Shown here: in pieces, positions 10,809 to 19,464 of the stretch
How the letters are laid out: the number at the start of each line of letters is the position of its first letter
Numbering within the stretch: the first letter of the stretch is position 1
Source of the DNA: DASWRT01 sp036403035
GTDB taxonomy: Bacteria; Pseudomonadota; Alphaproteobacteria; ATCC43930; CGMCC-115725
DNA length: 23,214 nt
Reading direction: 5' to 3'
Assembly: GCA_036403035.1 (NCBI GenBank)
Contig: DASWRT010000101.1
Coordinates: 1-23,214 of the forward strand
Position numbers and translations under genes: made by a program
The notes under the pieces: model-generated
Told to the model about the DNA's origin: nothing
The model's database searches: none
Seen by the model: only the letters and a program-made list of their open reading frames with translations

Positions 10809-11624
10809 ATGGGACACTGGACGCTCGACGACATACCCTGGGACCGCTTCGACCCCGACAAGGTCGACCCGGACCTGCTCTGTATCGTCAAGGCCGCCAG
10901 TCTCGTCGAATATGACGGCGGCTCCTACGCCGGCTATCTATGCCGCGTCTTCCACGACGATCCGGCGTTTCAGGAAACCGCGCGCCGCTGGGGCGCGGAG
11001 GAGATCCAGCACGGGCAGGCGCTCGCCCGCTGGGCCGCGCTCGCCGATCCGACCTACGATTTCGACGACGCCTTCCGCCGCTTCAAGGACGGCTTCCGGC
11101 ACGATTTCAACGCTGCGGCCTCGATCCGCGGCTCGCGCAGCGGCGAGATGGTCGCCCGCTGCATGGTCGAGACCGGCACCAGCTCCTACTACGCCGCGCT
11201 CGCCGAAGCGGCCGAGGAGCCGGTGTTGAAGGCGATCTCCAAGAAGATCGCGGCCGACGAGTTGCGTCACTACAAGCTCTTCTACGACACGCTCCGCCGC
11301 TGCCTCGACGCCGAGCGGGTCGGCTTTTGGGGGCGGCTGCGCACCGCCGCCGGGCGCGTCGCCGAGTCCGAGGACGACGAGCTGGCCTACGCCTATTACG
11401 CCGCAAACGGCCTCGCCGGGCCGTATGACCGCGGCCGCTGCATCGGCGCCTATGCCCGCCGCGCCTACGCGCTGTACCGGCCGCACCATGTCGAGCGCGG
11501 CATGGCGATGGTCCTGAAGGTGGTCGGGCTGACGCCGAACGGCCGCCTGCACCGCGTGCTCAGCGGGCTGGCGTGGCGCTTCATGCAATACCGGGTCCGC
11601 CGTCTTGCCCAGGCGGCGGCGTAG
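10809..11624 (+). CDS. Ferritin-like diiron-type protein of unknown function
   Basis: A 271-residue protein with the residue pattern of a ferritin-like four-helix diiron centre. Candidate ligands are E34 (in SLVEYDGGS), E65 and H68 (in AEEIQHG), E121 (in CMVETGTSSYY), and E151 and H154 (in ADELRHYKLF), that is one Glu plus ExxH in each half. There is no rubredoxin domain, so it is not a classical rubrerythrin, and no signal peptide, so it is probably cytoplasmic. The C-terminal 70 residues are basic, with a hydrophobic stretch (MAMVLKVVGL). Substrate unknown: iron handling, peroxide reduction or oxidation of an organic substrate are all possible. It lies 136 bases after atpC, behind a terminator, so it probably has its own promoter. 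It converges on the rhomboid gene. Confidence 0.8.
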   Translation: MGHWTLDDIPWDRFDPDKVDPDLLCIVKAASLVEYDGGSYAGYLCRVFHDDPAFQETARRWGAEEIQHGQALARWAALADPTYDFDDAFRRFKDGFRHDFNAAASIRGSRSGEMVARCMVETGTSSYYAALAEAAEEPVLKAISKKIAADELRHYKLFYDTLRRCLDAERVGFWGRLRTAAGRVAESEDDELAYAYYAANGLAGPYDRGRCIGAYARRAYALYRPHHVERGMAMVLKVVGLTPNGRLHRVLSGLAWRFMQYRVRRLAQAAA

Positions 11625-11658
11625 CGGGCGCCGCCGCCGCACCCGCGACGGATCCGGA

Positions 11659-12480
11659 TCAGTCCCACGGACCGCGGCGCCCGCGGCCGAAGCCCGAATC
11701 CGGCACCGAGCCGCTGCCGCCTTCCCGTCCGTACTGCCTTCCTTGACCGATCGCGCGCATCGGCGCTGTCGTGAACGGCGCGGTCCGCTGCGGCTGGAGC
11801 AGCATGACCCGCCGGGGACGCAGCAGCAGGACCAGCAGGATGCCGGCGACGAAGCCGCCGACATGCGCCCAGAACGCGACGCCGCCCTTCGCCATCGGCG
11901 TCGCGAGGCCGCCGAAAAGCTGCATCGCGAACCACAGCCCGAGCACGATCCAGGCCGGCACGTTGATCAGCCGGACGAAGACGATGATCCAAACCAGCAC
12001 GCGGACGTTGGCGTACGGGTGCAGGACCAGATAGGCGCCGAGCACTCCGGCGATGGCGCCGCTGGCCCCGATCATCGGGATCTCCGAGGCCGGGTCGCCG
12101 GCGATCTGCGCCGCCGCCGCGGCGAGGCCGCACAGCAGGTAGAACAGCAGGTAGCGCCCGTGCCCCAGCGCGTCCTCGATGTTGTTCCCGAAGATCCACA
12201 GGAACAGCATGTTGCCGAGGAGGTGCGCCCAGCCGCCATGCAGGAACATATGGGTGATCAGCGTCGCGCCGGGCGGCACGAGCTGAAGCTGCGGCGGCAG
12301 TTCGGCGTAGCCGAACAGCACGGCCGGAACGAGGCCGAGGCCCAAGGCGACGGCCTGCTCGCCGCGCGGCCCGAGTCCCGCCTGCCACAGGAACACGGCG
12401 ACGCAGGCGGCGATGATCGCCCAGGTGATGAACGGCGTCCGCTCGGTCGAATTGTCGTCGTAGAGCGGGATCGTGAACAT
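11659..12480 (-). CDS. Rhomboid family intramembrane serine protease
   Basis: A 273-residue polytopic membrane protein with the rhomboid Ser-His dyad: S140 in GASGAIAGVLGAY and H206 in FWAHVGGFVAGI. H86 and N90 (in HGGWAHLLGNMLFLWIFGNN) are the conserved residues that stabilise the oxyanion. Hydrophobic segments begin at about 18, 87, 109, 138, 160, 178 and 205, giving six or seven helices. Rhomboids cleave transmembrane substrates in the bilayer; the substrate here is unknown. After the last helix comes a cytoplasmic-looking tail of about 50 residues rich in Arg, Gly and Gln. The ATG at 12478-12480 is directly followed by the short N-terminal segment normal for the family. It ends 34 bases from the convergent ferritin-like gene. 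Confidence 0.93.
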   Translation of the reverse strand: MFTIPLYDDNSTERTPFITWAIIAACVAVFLWQAGLGPRGEQAVALGLGLVPAVLFGYAELPPQLQLVPPGATLITHMFLHGGWAHLLGNMLFLWIFGNNIEDALGHGRYLLFYLLCGLAAAAAQIAGDPASEIPMIGASGAIAGVLGAYLVLHPYANVRVLVWIIVFVRLINVPAWIVLGLWFAMQLFGGLATPMAKGGVAFWAHVGGFVAGILLVLLLRPRRVMLLQPQRTAPFTTAPMRAIGQGRQYGREGGSGSVPDSGFGRGRRGPWD

Positions 12481-12561
12481 CGGCCGGTAGCGCCTTCCTT
12501 CCGTCCTGCCTGGGATCGGTTATATGGCAGTCGCCCAGGTCTGAACCGTCGTCCTAACCGT

Positions 12562-12584
12562 CGGGGTGGGGCTTGCCCCTCCCG
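12562..12584. repeat. GGTGGGGC/GCCCCTCC hairpin
   Basis: An imperfect inverted repeat with a TT turn: GGGGC at 12568-12572 pairs with GCCCC at 12575-12579, then one T-T mismatch, then three more GC pairs. It resembles the hairpin at 5601-5620 in sequence, length and following bases (CCCGC). It sits in the 191-base gap between the rhomboid and arsC genes, 30 bases from another palindrome. Confidence 0.4.
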
Positions 12585-12613
12585 CTGGTCCGATCCGCAT
12601 TTCGCTCGTAGAC

Positions 12614-12633
12614 GGGCGGCCCGAGGGCCGCCC
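12614..12633. repeat. GGGCGGCCC palindrome downstream of arsC
   Basis: A 9-bp perfect inverted repeat, GGGCGGCCC (12614-12622) and GGGCCGCCC (12625-12633), with a GA turn, flanked by GTAG and CTAC that can also pair. It begins 38 bases past the arsC stop on the minus strand and could end the long minus-strand gene run. There is no T tract, and a related palindrome occurs at 10746-10770, so a repeat element is equally likely. Confidence 0.5.
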
Positions 12634-12671
12634 CTACGTTAGTCTCGGTTACCGATCGCGCGCTGCGCCCG

Positions 12672-13034
12672 CTACAAGATCGACAGCACCGCCTCCGGCG
12701 GGCGGCCGAGCGCGGCGCGGCTGCCGGCGACGACGATTGGCCGCTCGATCACGATCGGGTTCGCGACCATGCCGTCGATCAGGGCCTCGTCCGACAGGCC
12801 GGCGCGGTCGAGGCCGGCCTCCGCCGCTTCCTTCTTGCGCAGGAGCTGCCGCGGCCCGATGCCGAGCTGCGCCAGCAGCCGCTTCAGCTCGTCGCGCGAA
12901 GGCGGCGTCTTCAGGTACTCGACGACACGCGGCTCGATGCCGCGTCCGCGCAGCAGCTCCAGCGTCTGCCGCGACTTCCCGCAGCGCGGGTTGTGGTAGA
13001 TCGTGACGGCTGCCGTGGCGGCGTTCGCGGTCAT
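12672..13034 (-). CDS. arsC: ArsC-family (glutaredoxin-type) arsenate reductase
   Basis: A 120-residue thioredoxin-fold protein matching glutaredoxin-dependent arsenate reductase along its length. The catalytic cysteine is C18 in IYHNPRCGKSRQTLELL. The three arginines that hold arsenate in the E. coli enzyme are also present: R66 (QLLRKK), R98 (IERPIVV) and R111 (LGRPPEAVL). This favours genuine ArsC over the related Spx/YffB group, although no other arsenic gene lies nearby. The start is the ATG at 13032-13034, which overlaps the rppH stop as ATGA and has GGAG upstream. A longer in-frame opening to 13214 only re-reads rppH in another frame. It is the last gene of the long minus-strand run. 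Its physiological role in this context is uncertain. Confidence 0.88.
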   Translation of the reverse strand: MTANAATAAVTIYHNPRCGKSRQTLELLRGRGIEPRVVEYLKTPPSRDELKRLLAQLGIGPRQLLRKKEAAEAGLDRAGLSDEALIDGMVANPIVIERPIVVAGSRAALGRPPEAVLSIL

Positions 13035-13561
13035 GGCGTCCTCCGGAGCAAGTGGCGGAACTCGGCGAGCACGTCCGTGTAGAGCTGCCGCTTGAACGAG
13101 ACGATCAGGCCCGGCAGATCCTCGGGATCGGCCCAGCGCCACGAGTCGAACTCCGGGTGCTCGGTGTCGAGGTCGATATCCTCGTCGCGCCCGGTGAAGC
13201 GCATCAGGAACCATTTCTGGCGCTGCCCGCGATAGCGGCCGCCCCAGACCTTGCCGACCAGCTCGCCGGGAAAATCGTAGCGCAGCCAGCCGCGGCTCTC
13301 GGCGACGATCGTCGCCTTATCGGTGCCGATCTCCTCCTTCAGCTCGCGGAGCGCCGCGGTGCGCGGCTCCTCGCCGTGATCGATGCCGCCTTGCGGCATC
13401 TGCCACGCCTCGAGCTGCGTGTCGATCCGGCGGGCGACGAAGACCCGGTCCATGCCGTCGATCAGCATGATGCCGACCGCCGGGCGGTAGAGTTCGTCGC
13501 CGCCTCCGCCGCCGTGATGACGATCGTGCGGCGGGTGGTGCTGGGGGCTGCCTTCGCTCAC
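13031..13561 (-). CDS. rppH: RNA pyrophosphohydrolase RppH (Nudix)
   Basis: A 176-residue Nudix hydrolase that removes pyrophosphate from mRNA 5' ends and so starts decay. The Nudix box is complete at residues 58-80: G58, E64, R72-E73, E76-E77 and G79. Flanking family marks are YRPAVGIMLID, AWQMPQGGIDHGEEP and GQRQKWFLMRFTG, with FDSWRWADPEDLPGLIVSFK near the end. An unusual N-terminal extension of about 24 residues contains six histidines and a run of five glycines ahead of the usual YRP start. The GTG start overlaps the stop of the upstream yibQ-like gene as GTGA, which supports translation of this extension. It overlaps arsC downstream by four bases. Confidence 0.93.
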   Translation of the reverse strand: MSEGSPQHHPPHDRHHGGGGGDELYRPAVGIMLIDGMDRVFVARRIDTQLEAWQMPQGGIDHGEEPRTAALRELKEEIGTDKATIVAESRGWLRYDFPGELVGKVWGGRYRGQRQKWFLMRFTGRDEDIDLDTEHPEFDSWRWADPEDLPGLIVSFKRQLYTDVLAEFRHLLRRTP

Positions 13562-14844
13562 GAGCGCGGTGTCTCCGGTTGTGCCGCCACGGCGGAAACG
13601 GGGGCGAGTACGATGTCCTTCGCGGCGAGACCCTGCGCCCAGGCCGCGACGAGGTCGATCGTCGCCGGCAGCGGCCGGGCGATGCCGACGGCGCTGCCGG
13701 TCCGTTTCGCGATGTCCTCCAGCTCGGCGAGCCGCTTCTCGATATCGACCCGCGACTCCCTGAGATCGACGAAGCGGTCGTTCGCCGCACGGACGAGGCC
13801 GATCTGCGTGGCGAGCGCCTTGGTCGTGCTCTGGCTAGACGCGCCGTTGTCGAGGAACAGCAGTCCGCGCGCCTTGATCGCCTCCAGCACCGGCCGCACA
13901 TCGTTCGCCGACGCCAGGAAGCGCGAGCCGCGGAAGCCCGCCAGCCCGACATAGCCGCTGGCGCGGCTCATCACCCATTCGAGCCGCTCGATGTTCTGCT
14001 TCGCGTCGACCGCGGTGAGCAGCGTGTTCTGGCCGGGGTCCTGCCGCGGGAAGTCGAACGGCTCCATCGGCAGGTTCAGCAGCACTTCATGGCCGGCGGC
14101 GCGCGCCTGATCGACCCAGTCCTGGAGCTTGCGGGCATGCGGCGAGAAGGCGAGGGAGACCGGCGCCGGGAATTGCTGCACCGCGGCCTGGGTCTCGCCG
14201 GCCATCAGCCCGAGCCCGGAGACGACGAGGGCGATGCGCGGCCTCGTGTCGCCGCGGTCGAACGGCCGTGCGTAGACCTGCAAGGGACGGCGGCCGTCGC
14301 GACCGATGACCGGAAGCACGGCGTCACCGCGCCGCTCGACCAGGCCGGGGTCCGGCGCCGGTGCGAGCACGCCCGCTCCGGCGGCGCTCGCGACGGCCGC
14401 TGGAGCGGGCGGCGCTGCCGGGGCAGTGGGCGGCGGAGCAGCAGGTGGCGGGGCTGGAGGTTCCGACACTGCCGGCGTCGCCGCTGCCGGCGTTTGCGCC
14501 GCCGGCTCGGGCGGCGGCGGTGGCAGGGCGACCGCGGCCGTCGGCGCTTGCTGCGCCGGCGCAGTGGAGGCCGCCGGGGGAGGAGCGGCCTGCGCGGGCG
14601 TGGGTTGTTGAGTCGCCGCCGCCTGCGGCGCGTCGGCGACCGGCGGCGGCAGGGTCAGCTCGATGCGCGCGGTGCCGGCGGCCGGCGTGGACGGCTCGCC
14701 GCCGTGGCCGCTATTGCCGCCGGTGAGCCACAGCGCCGCCGCGCCCCCTGCAACGGCGACGGCAGCGAGCGCGGCGGCGGCGAGCACGGCGACCCGGGGC
14801 CGCCGCGGCGCCGGGCCGACGACCGTGCCGGAACGAGCGATCAC
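13558..14844 (-). CDS. YibQ-like divergent polysaccharide deacetylase family protein
   Basis: A 428-residue envelope protein. Residues about 17-41 are one hydrophobic segment (signal anchor), residues about 65-160 are a low-complexity Ala/Pro linker, and residues about 185-415 are the divergent polysaccharide deacetylase domain (DUF610/YibQ type), seen in RPRIALVVSGLGLMAG, VLLNLPMEPFDFPRQDPG and GLLFLDNGASSQSTTKALA. The first-strand motif reads VVSGLG where YibQ proteins with the usual motif have an Asp pair, so deacetylase activity is doubtful. It is probably anchored in the inner membrane with the domain in the periplasm. E. coli yibQ also follows gpmM and envC; here ctpA lies between. The start is a GTG, 40 bases after ctpA, with no strong ribosome site. 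Confidence 0.87.
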   Translation of the reverse strand: MIARSGTVVGPAPRRPRVAVLAAAALAAVAVAGGAAALWLTGGNSGHGGEPSTPAAGTARIELTLPPPVADAPQAAATQQPTPAQAAPPPAASTAPAQQAPTAAVALPPPPPEPAAQTPAAATPAVSEPPAPPPAAPPPTAPAAPPAPAAVASAAGAGVLAPAPDPGLVERRGDAVLPVIGRDGRRPLQVYARPFDRGDTRPRIALVVSGLGLMAGETQAAVQQFPAPVSLAFSPHARKLQDWVDQARAAGHEVLLNLPMEPFDFPRQDPGQNTLLTAVDAKQNIERLEWVMSRASGYVGLAGFRGSRFLASANDVRPVLEAIKARGLLFLDNGASSQSTTKALATQIGLVRAANDRFVDLRESRVDIEKRLAELEDIAKRTGSAVGIARPLPATIDLVAAWAQGLAAKDIVLAPVSAVAAQPETPRS

Positions 14845-14884
14845 GGCGTGCCGGCGCCGGACCTATTCGACCGAACCACCACGC

Positions 14885-16273
14885 TCAGTTGCTGGTCACC
14901 CGGCTGTTGAAGAGGGCGACGCCGCGGATCATGTCGACCGCCCGCGCGAGCTGGTAATCCTCCGACGTGCCGATCACCGACGGATCGACGGTGCCGGATT
15001 CCGGCTGCGGCGTCGGCGTCGCGCCCGGCGGGGCGCCGGGAGGCGGCGCGGCCTTGCTCGCATCCGGCTTGCTCGCGTCCGGCTTGCTCGAATCCGGCGT
15101 CACGATCTTGTCGGTGTTCTTGAGCGCCCCGCGGAGGTCGGCCTCGCGCCGCCGGTCGCCGGCCGCGACCCGCTCGATCTTGGCGGGCTCGACGGCGATG
15201 TCGGGCTCGATGCCCTTGGCCTGGATCGAGCGGCCGGACGGCGTGTAGTAGCGCGCCGTGGTCAGCCGCATCGCGCCGTGCCCCGGCAGCGGGATGATCG
15301 TCTGCACCGAGCCTTTGCCGAAGCTCTTGGTGCCGAGCAGGATCGCCCGGTGGTGGTCCTGCAAGGCGCCGGCGACGATCTCCGAGGCCGACGCCGAGCC
15401 GCCGTTGATCAGCACCACGACCGGCAGCCCCTGCGCGATGTCGCCCGGCTTGGCGTTGAAGCGCTGCCCTTCGTCCGCCCGCCGGCCGCGCGTCGAGACG
15501 ATCTCGCCCTTTTCAAGGAAATCGTCGGACACGGCGACCGCCTGATCGAGCAAGCCGCCGGGGTTGTTGCGCAGGTCGAGCACGACGCCGCGCAGCTTGT
15601 TGCCGGCCTGCTGCTTGAGCGACTTCATCGCCGCCTGGAGGCCGGCATCGGTCTGCTCGCTGAAGCTGGAGATGCGGATATAGGCGATGTCGTCGCCTTC
15701 GAGCCGCGACTTCACCGACTGGATCTTGACGGTCGCGCGCGACAGCGTCACGTCGAACGGCTCGCGCCCTTCGCGCCGGATCGTCAGCTTGATCTCGCTG
15801 TTGACCGGTCCGCGCATCTTCTCGACGGCCTCGGGCAGGGTCATGCCGAGCACCTGGTCCCCGTCGAGATGGGTGATCAGGTCGTTCGGCTTCAGCCCGG
15901 CGCGCGCCGCCGGCGTGTCGTCGATCGGCGACACCACCTTGATGAGGCCGTTCTCCATCGAGACCTCGATGCCGAGCCCGCCGAACTCACCGCGCGTCTG
16001 CACCTGCATGTCGCGGTAGTTCTTCTGGTTGAGGTAGCTCGAATGCGGGTCGAGCGAACTGAGCATCCCGTTGATCGCGGACTCGACGAGCTGTTCGTCG
16101 GTCACGTCCTCGACATAGTCGGCGCGGACCCGCTCGAAGACCTCCGCGAAGAGGTTGAGCTGGCGGTAGGTGTCGGAGTTCGGCTTGGCCGCGGTCTGCT
16201 GCGGCAGCGCCGGGCTGCTCAGTGTGAGGAACGCGACGGCGCCTGCCGCAGCGACGAAACCGAAACGCATCAT
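14885..16273 (-). CDS. ctpA: C-terminal processing peptidase, S41 family (CtpA/Prc)
   Basis: A 462-residue periplasmic serine protease. Residues 1-26 are a signal peptide (MMRFGFVAAAGAVAFLTLSS, then ALPQQ). A PDZ domain spans about 85-170 (GGLGIEVSMENGLIKVVSPI). The protease domain holds DLRNNPGGLLDQAV and the Ser-Lys dyad: S295 in NGGSASASEIVAGALQD and K320 in LGTKSFGKGSVQT, the 25-residue spacing normal for the family. After the core comes a tail from about 390 with three SKPDA repeats and a Pro/Gly-rich stretch, then a short conserved helical end. Such proteases trim or degrade envelope proteins, including murein hydrolases. Its ATG overlaps the envC stop by four bases (ATGA). Confidence 0.95.
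   Translation of the reverse strand: MMRFGFVAAAGAVAFLTLSSPALPQQTAAKPNSDTYRQLNLFAEVFERVRADYVEDVTDEQLVESAINGMLSSLDPHSSYLNQKNYRDMQVQTRGEFGGLGIEVSMENGLIKVVSPIDDTPAARAGLKPNDLITHLDGDQVLGMTLPEAVEKMRGPVNSEIKLTIRREGREPFDVTLSRATVKIQSVKSRLEGDDIAYIRISSFSEQTDAGLQAAMKSLKQQAGNKLRGVVLDLRNNPGGLLDQAVAVSDDFLEKGEIVSTRGRRADEGQRFNAKPGDIAQGLPVVVLINGGSASASEIVAGALQDHHRAILLGTKSFGKGSVQTIIPLPGHGAMRLTTARYYTPSGRSIQAKGIEPDIAVEPAKIERVAAGDRRREADLRGALKNTDKIVTPDSSKPDASKPDASKAAPPPGAPPGATPTPQPESGTVDPSVIGTSEDYQLARAVDMIRGVALFNSRVTSN
15052..15096 (-). repeat. 15-base tandem repeat inside ctpA
   Basis: Three near-identical 15-base units (15052-15066, 15067-15081, 15082-15096; consensus GCTTGCTCGCATCCG on the plus strand) encode the repeated SKPDA peptide in the C-terminal tail of CtpA. 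Because the unit is a multiple of three, copy changes would keep the frame. Confidence 0.85.
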
Positions 16274-17692
16274 CCTGTGCCTTTATCCTCGCGGGGCGCC
16301 AGCCACGGTCCGGGATCGATCGGCTGTCCGTGATGGCGTAATTCTATATAGAGCGCCGGCTTGGACTCGCCGCCGCTTTTCATAATTCCGACGGGCTCCC
16401 CCGCTACAAGCCATTGGCCGACGGTACCGTCGATCCGATCGAGGCCTGCAAGCAGCGAATGATAGCCGTCGCCGTGTTCGATGATCAAGATTTGCCCGTA
16501 TCCGCGGAACGGACCGGCGAACTCTACCCGGCCGTCGAACGGCGCCACGACCTGCGCCCCCGGCCGGGTCTGGATCGTCAGGCCCTTGCTGGACATGCCG
16601 ACGCCCTCAGCCTCGCCATAGCGCCGCGAAACCCGGCCGGACGCCGGGAACACCATCGCGCCGCGCGCCGCGGCGAAGGAGCGGAGCGATTTCGGCCGGC
16701 CGGCATCGATCCGTGCCGGCGGCGCTGATACTGCGGGTGCGGCCACGGAAGCCGGGCGCCGGGCCGCTGCGGTAGGCGGCGCCGGTGCGACGTCCGCCGC
16801 CGCAGCGGGCTCCGGATCGGGGCGGGGCGGGCGCACCAACGCACGCGCCAGCATTTCCGCCTCGCGGCGCCGCGCCTCCTCGATCCGCCGCCGCTCCTCC
16901 TCGGCGCGTTTGCGGTCCTCCTCCTCGCGGCGCTGGCGTTCGGCCTCCAGCCGCTCGATCAGGTCGCGCAGATCGCCCGCCTGCTGCGACAGCGCGGCGA
17001 CGCGCTGCGCGTTCGCCTCGGCGCCGCGGGCGGCGCGGGTCTGCAACGCGGCCTTCCGCGCGATCAGGCCGGCGAGCCGGCTCTGCTCCTTCTCCAGCGC
17101 GCCGCGCTCGCCGGCCAGCCGGTCGCGATTCTCGGTGATCCTGCCGCGCAGCGCTTCGAGCGCCGCAAGATCCTCCTTGAGGGCGCGGGTCTCCGCGGCG
17201 AGGTGCGGCACCGTCGCGGACAGCAGCATCGCGCTGCGCACCGAGTCGATCGGCGCGCCGGGCTCCAGCGCCAGCGCCTCGGGCGGGTGGCGCGCCAGCC
17301 GTTCGAGCGCCATCAGGAGCTGCGCCTGCTGTTCCTGATGGCGCTTCAGAGCGTCGACCTTTCCGGTCTCCTCGGCGCGCAACGCCTCCAGCCGGTCCTC
17401 CAGATCCGAGATCGCCGCTTCGTGCTCCTGCGCAGCGCGCGCGGCGCTCACGCTCTCGCTGCGCAGCCCGGCCAACTCGGCGTCGAGCGCCTCGGCCTGC
17501 TGCGCCAGCTTCTCCCGGTTCTGCTGGCCCTCCTCAAGGGCTTTCTCGACCGCCTTGAGCTTCTGGTCCGGGCTCGGCTCGGCTGCCCGCCCGATGCCGC
17601 TCAGCCAAAAGAGACCGGCAGCGGCCGCGGCGAGGCACGTCGCCGCGGCGCGGCCGCCGCTGCCGCGCTTGCCGGCTAGATGATGCGGCTGT

Positions 17693-17706
<14 letters not shown>
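16270..17706 (-). CDS. envC: EnvC-like murein hydrolase activator (degenerate LytM/M23 domain)
   Basis: A 478-residue exported protein with a hydrophobic signal segment at about 19-41 ending GRAAEP. A long charged coiled coil runs from about 45 to 290, with an Arg/Glu-rich part (RQRREEEDRKRAEEERRRIE). An Ala/Pro-rich linker follows, and a LytM/peptidase M23 fold occupies about 350-470 (MVFPASGRVSRRYG, GYGQILIIEHGDGYHSLLAG). The zinc-binding positions of active M23 enzymes are not kept: the first His/Asp motif reads SSKGLTIQT and the HxH motif reads LYIELR. This is the hallmark of EnvC, which activates cell-division amidases instead of cutting peptidoglycan itself. It follows gpmI with a 14-base overlap, as gpmM-envC do in E. 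coli. The GTG start is inferred from the open frame. Confidence 0.9.
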
Positions 17707-19285
<1,579 letters not shown>

Positions 19286-19390
19286 GGGCCCCGGGTGTCG
19301 GTAGTCGTGCGGAGGATATAGTGGAACGTGCCGCGGACAGCCAGCGTTCCGCTCCGCTTTCGAGGGCAATCGCCCGCAAAAGGCGACCTC

Positions 19391-19416
19391 TCCCTCTCCC
19401 GTGAACGGGAGAGGGA
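19391..19416. repeat. CCCTCTCC-type palindromic repeat upstream of gpmI
   Basis: A perfect 12-bp inverted repeat, TCCCTCTCCCGT (19391-19402) and ACGGGAGAGGGA (19405-19416), with a GA turn, in the 179-base gap between gpmI and rlmH. It shares TCTCCCTCTCC with the palindrome inside proA, in the opposite orientation. I see no T tract. It looks like a REP-type element, though as a hairpin it could also stop transcription from rlmH. Confidence 0.7.
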
Positions 19417-19464
19417 ACCCGCGCCATGGTCCCGCGAGCACGGCGGGCGCGTCAGGCCGGCCGC

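Noticed and set aside
12519..12524. TATAAC on the minus strand as the -10 box of a rhomboid promoter
   Set aside because: No -35 element at a good distance; the best match needs a 15-base spacer.
13035..13214. N-terminal extension of the arsC frame
   Set aside because: It re-reads rppH in another frame; the ATGA overlap and the normal family length support the start at 13034.
14663..16333. A 556-codon plus-strand frame opposite ctpA
   Set aside because: It is antisense to a protease with an intact Ser-Lys dyad and signal peptide; its composition is that of a GC-rich shadow.
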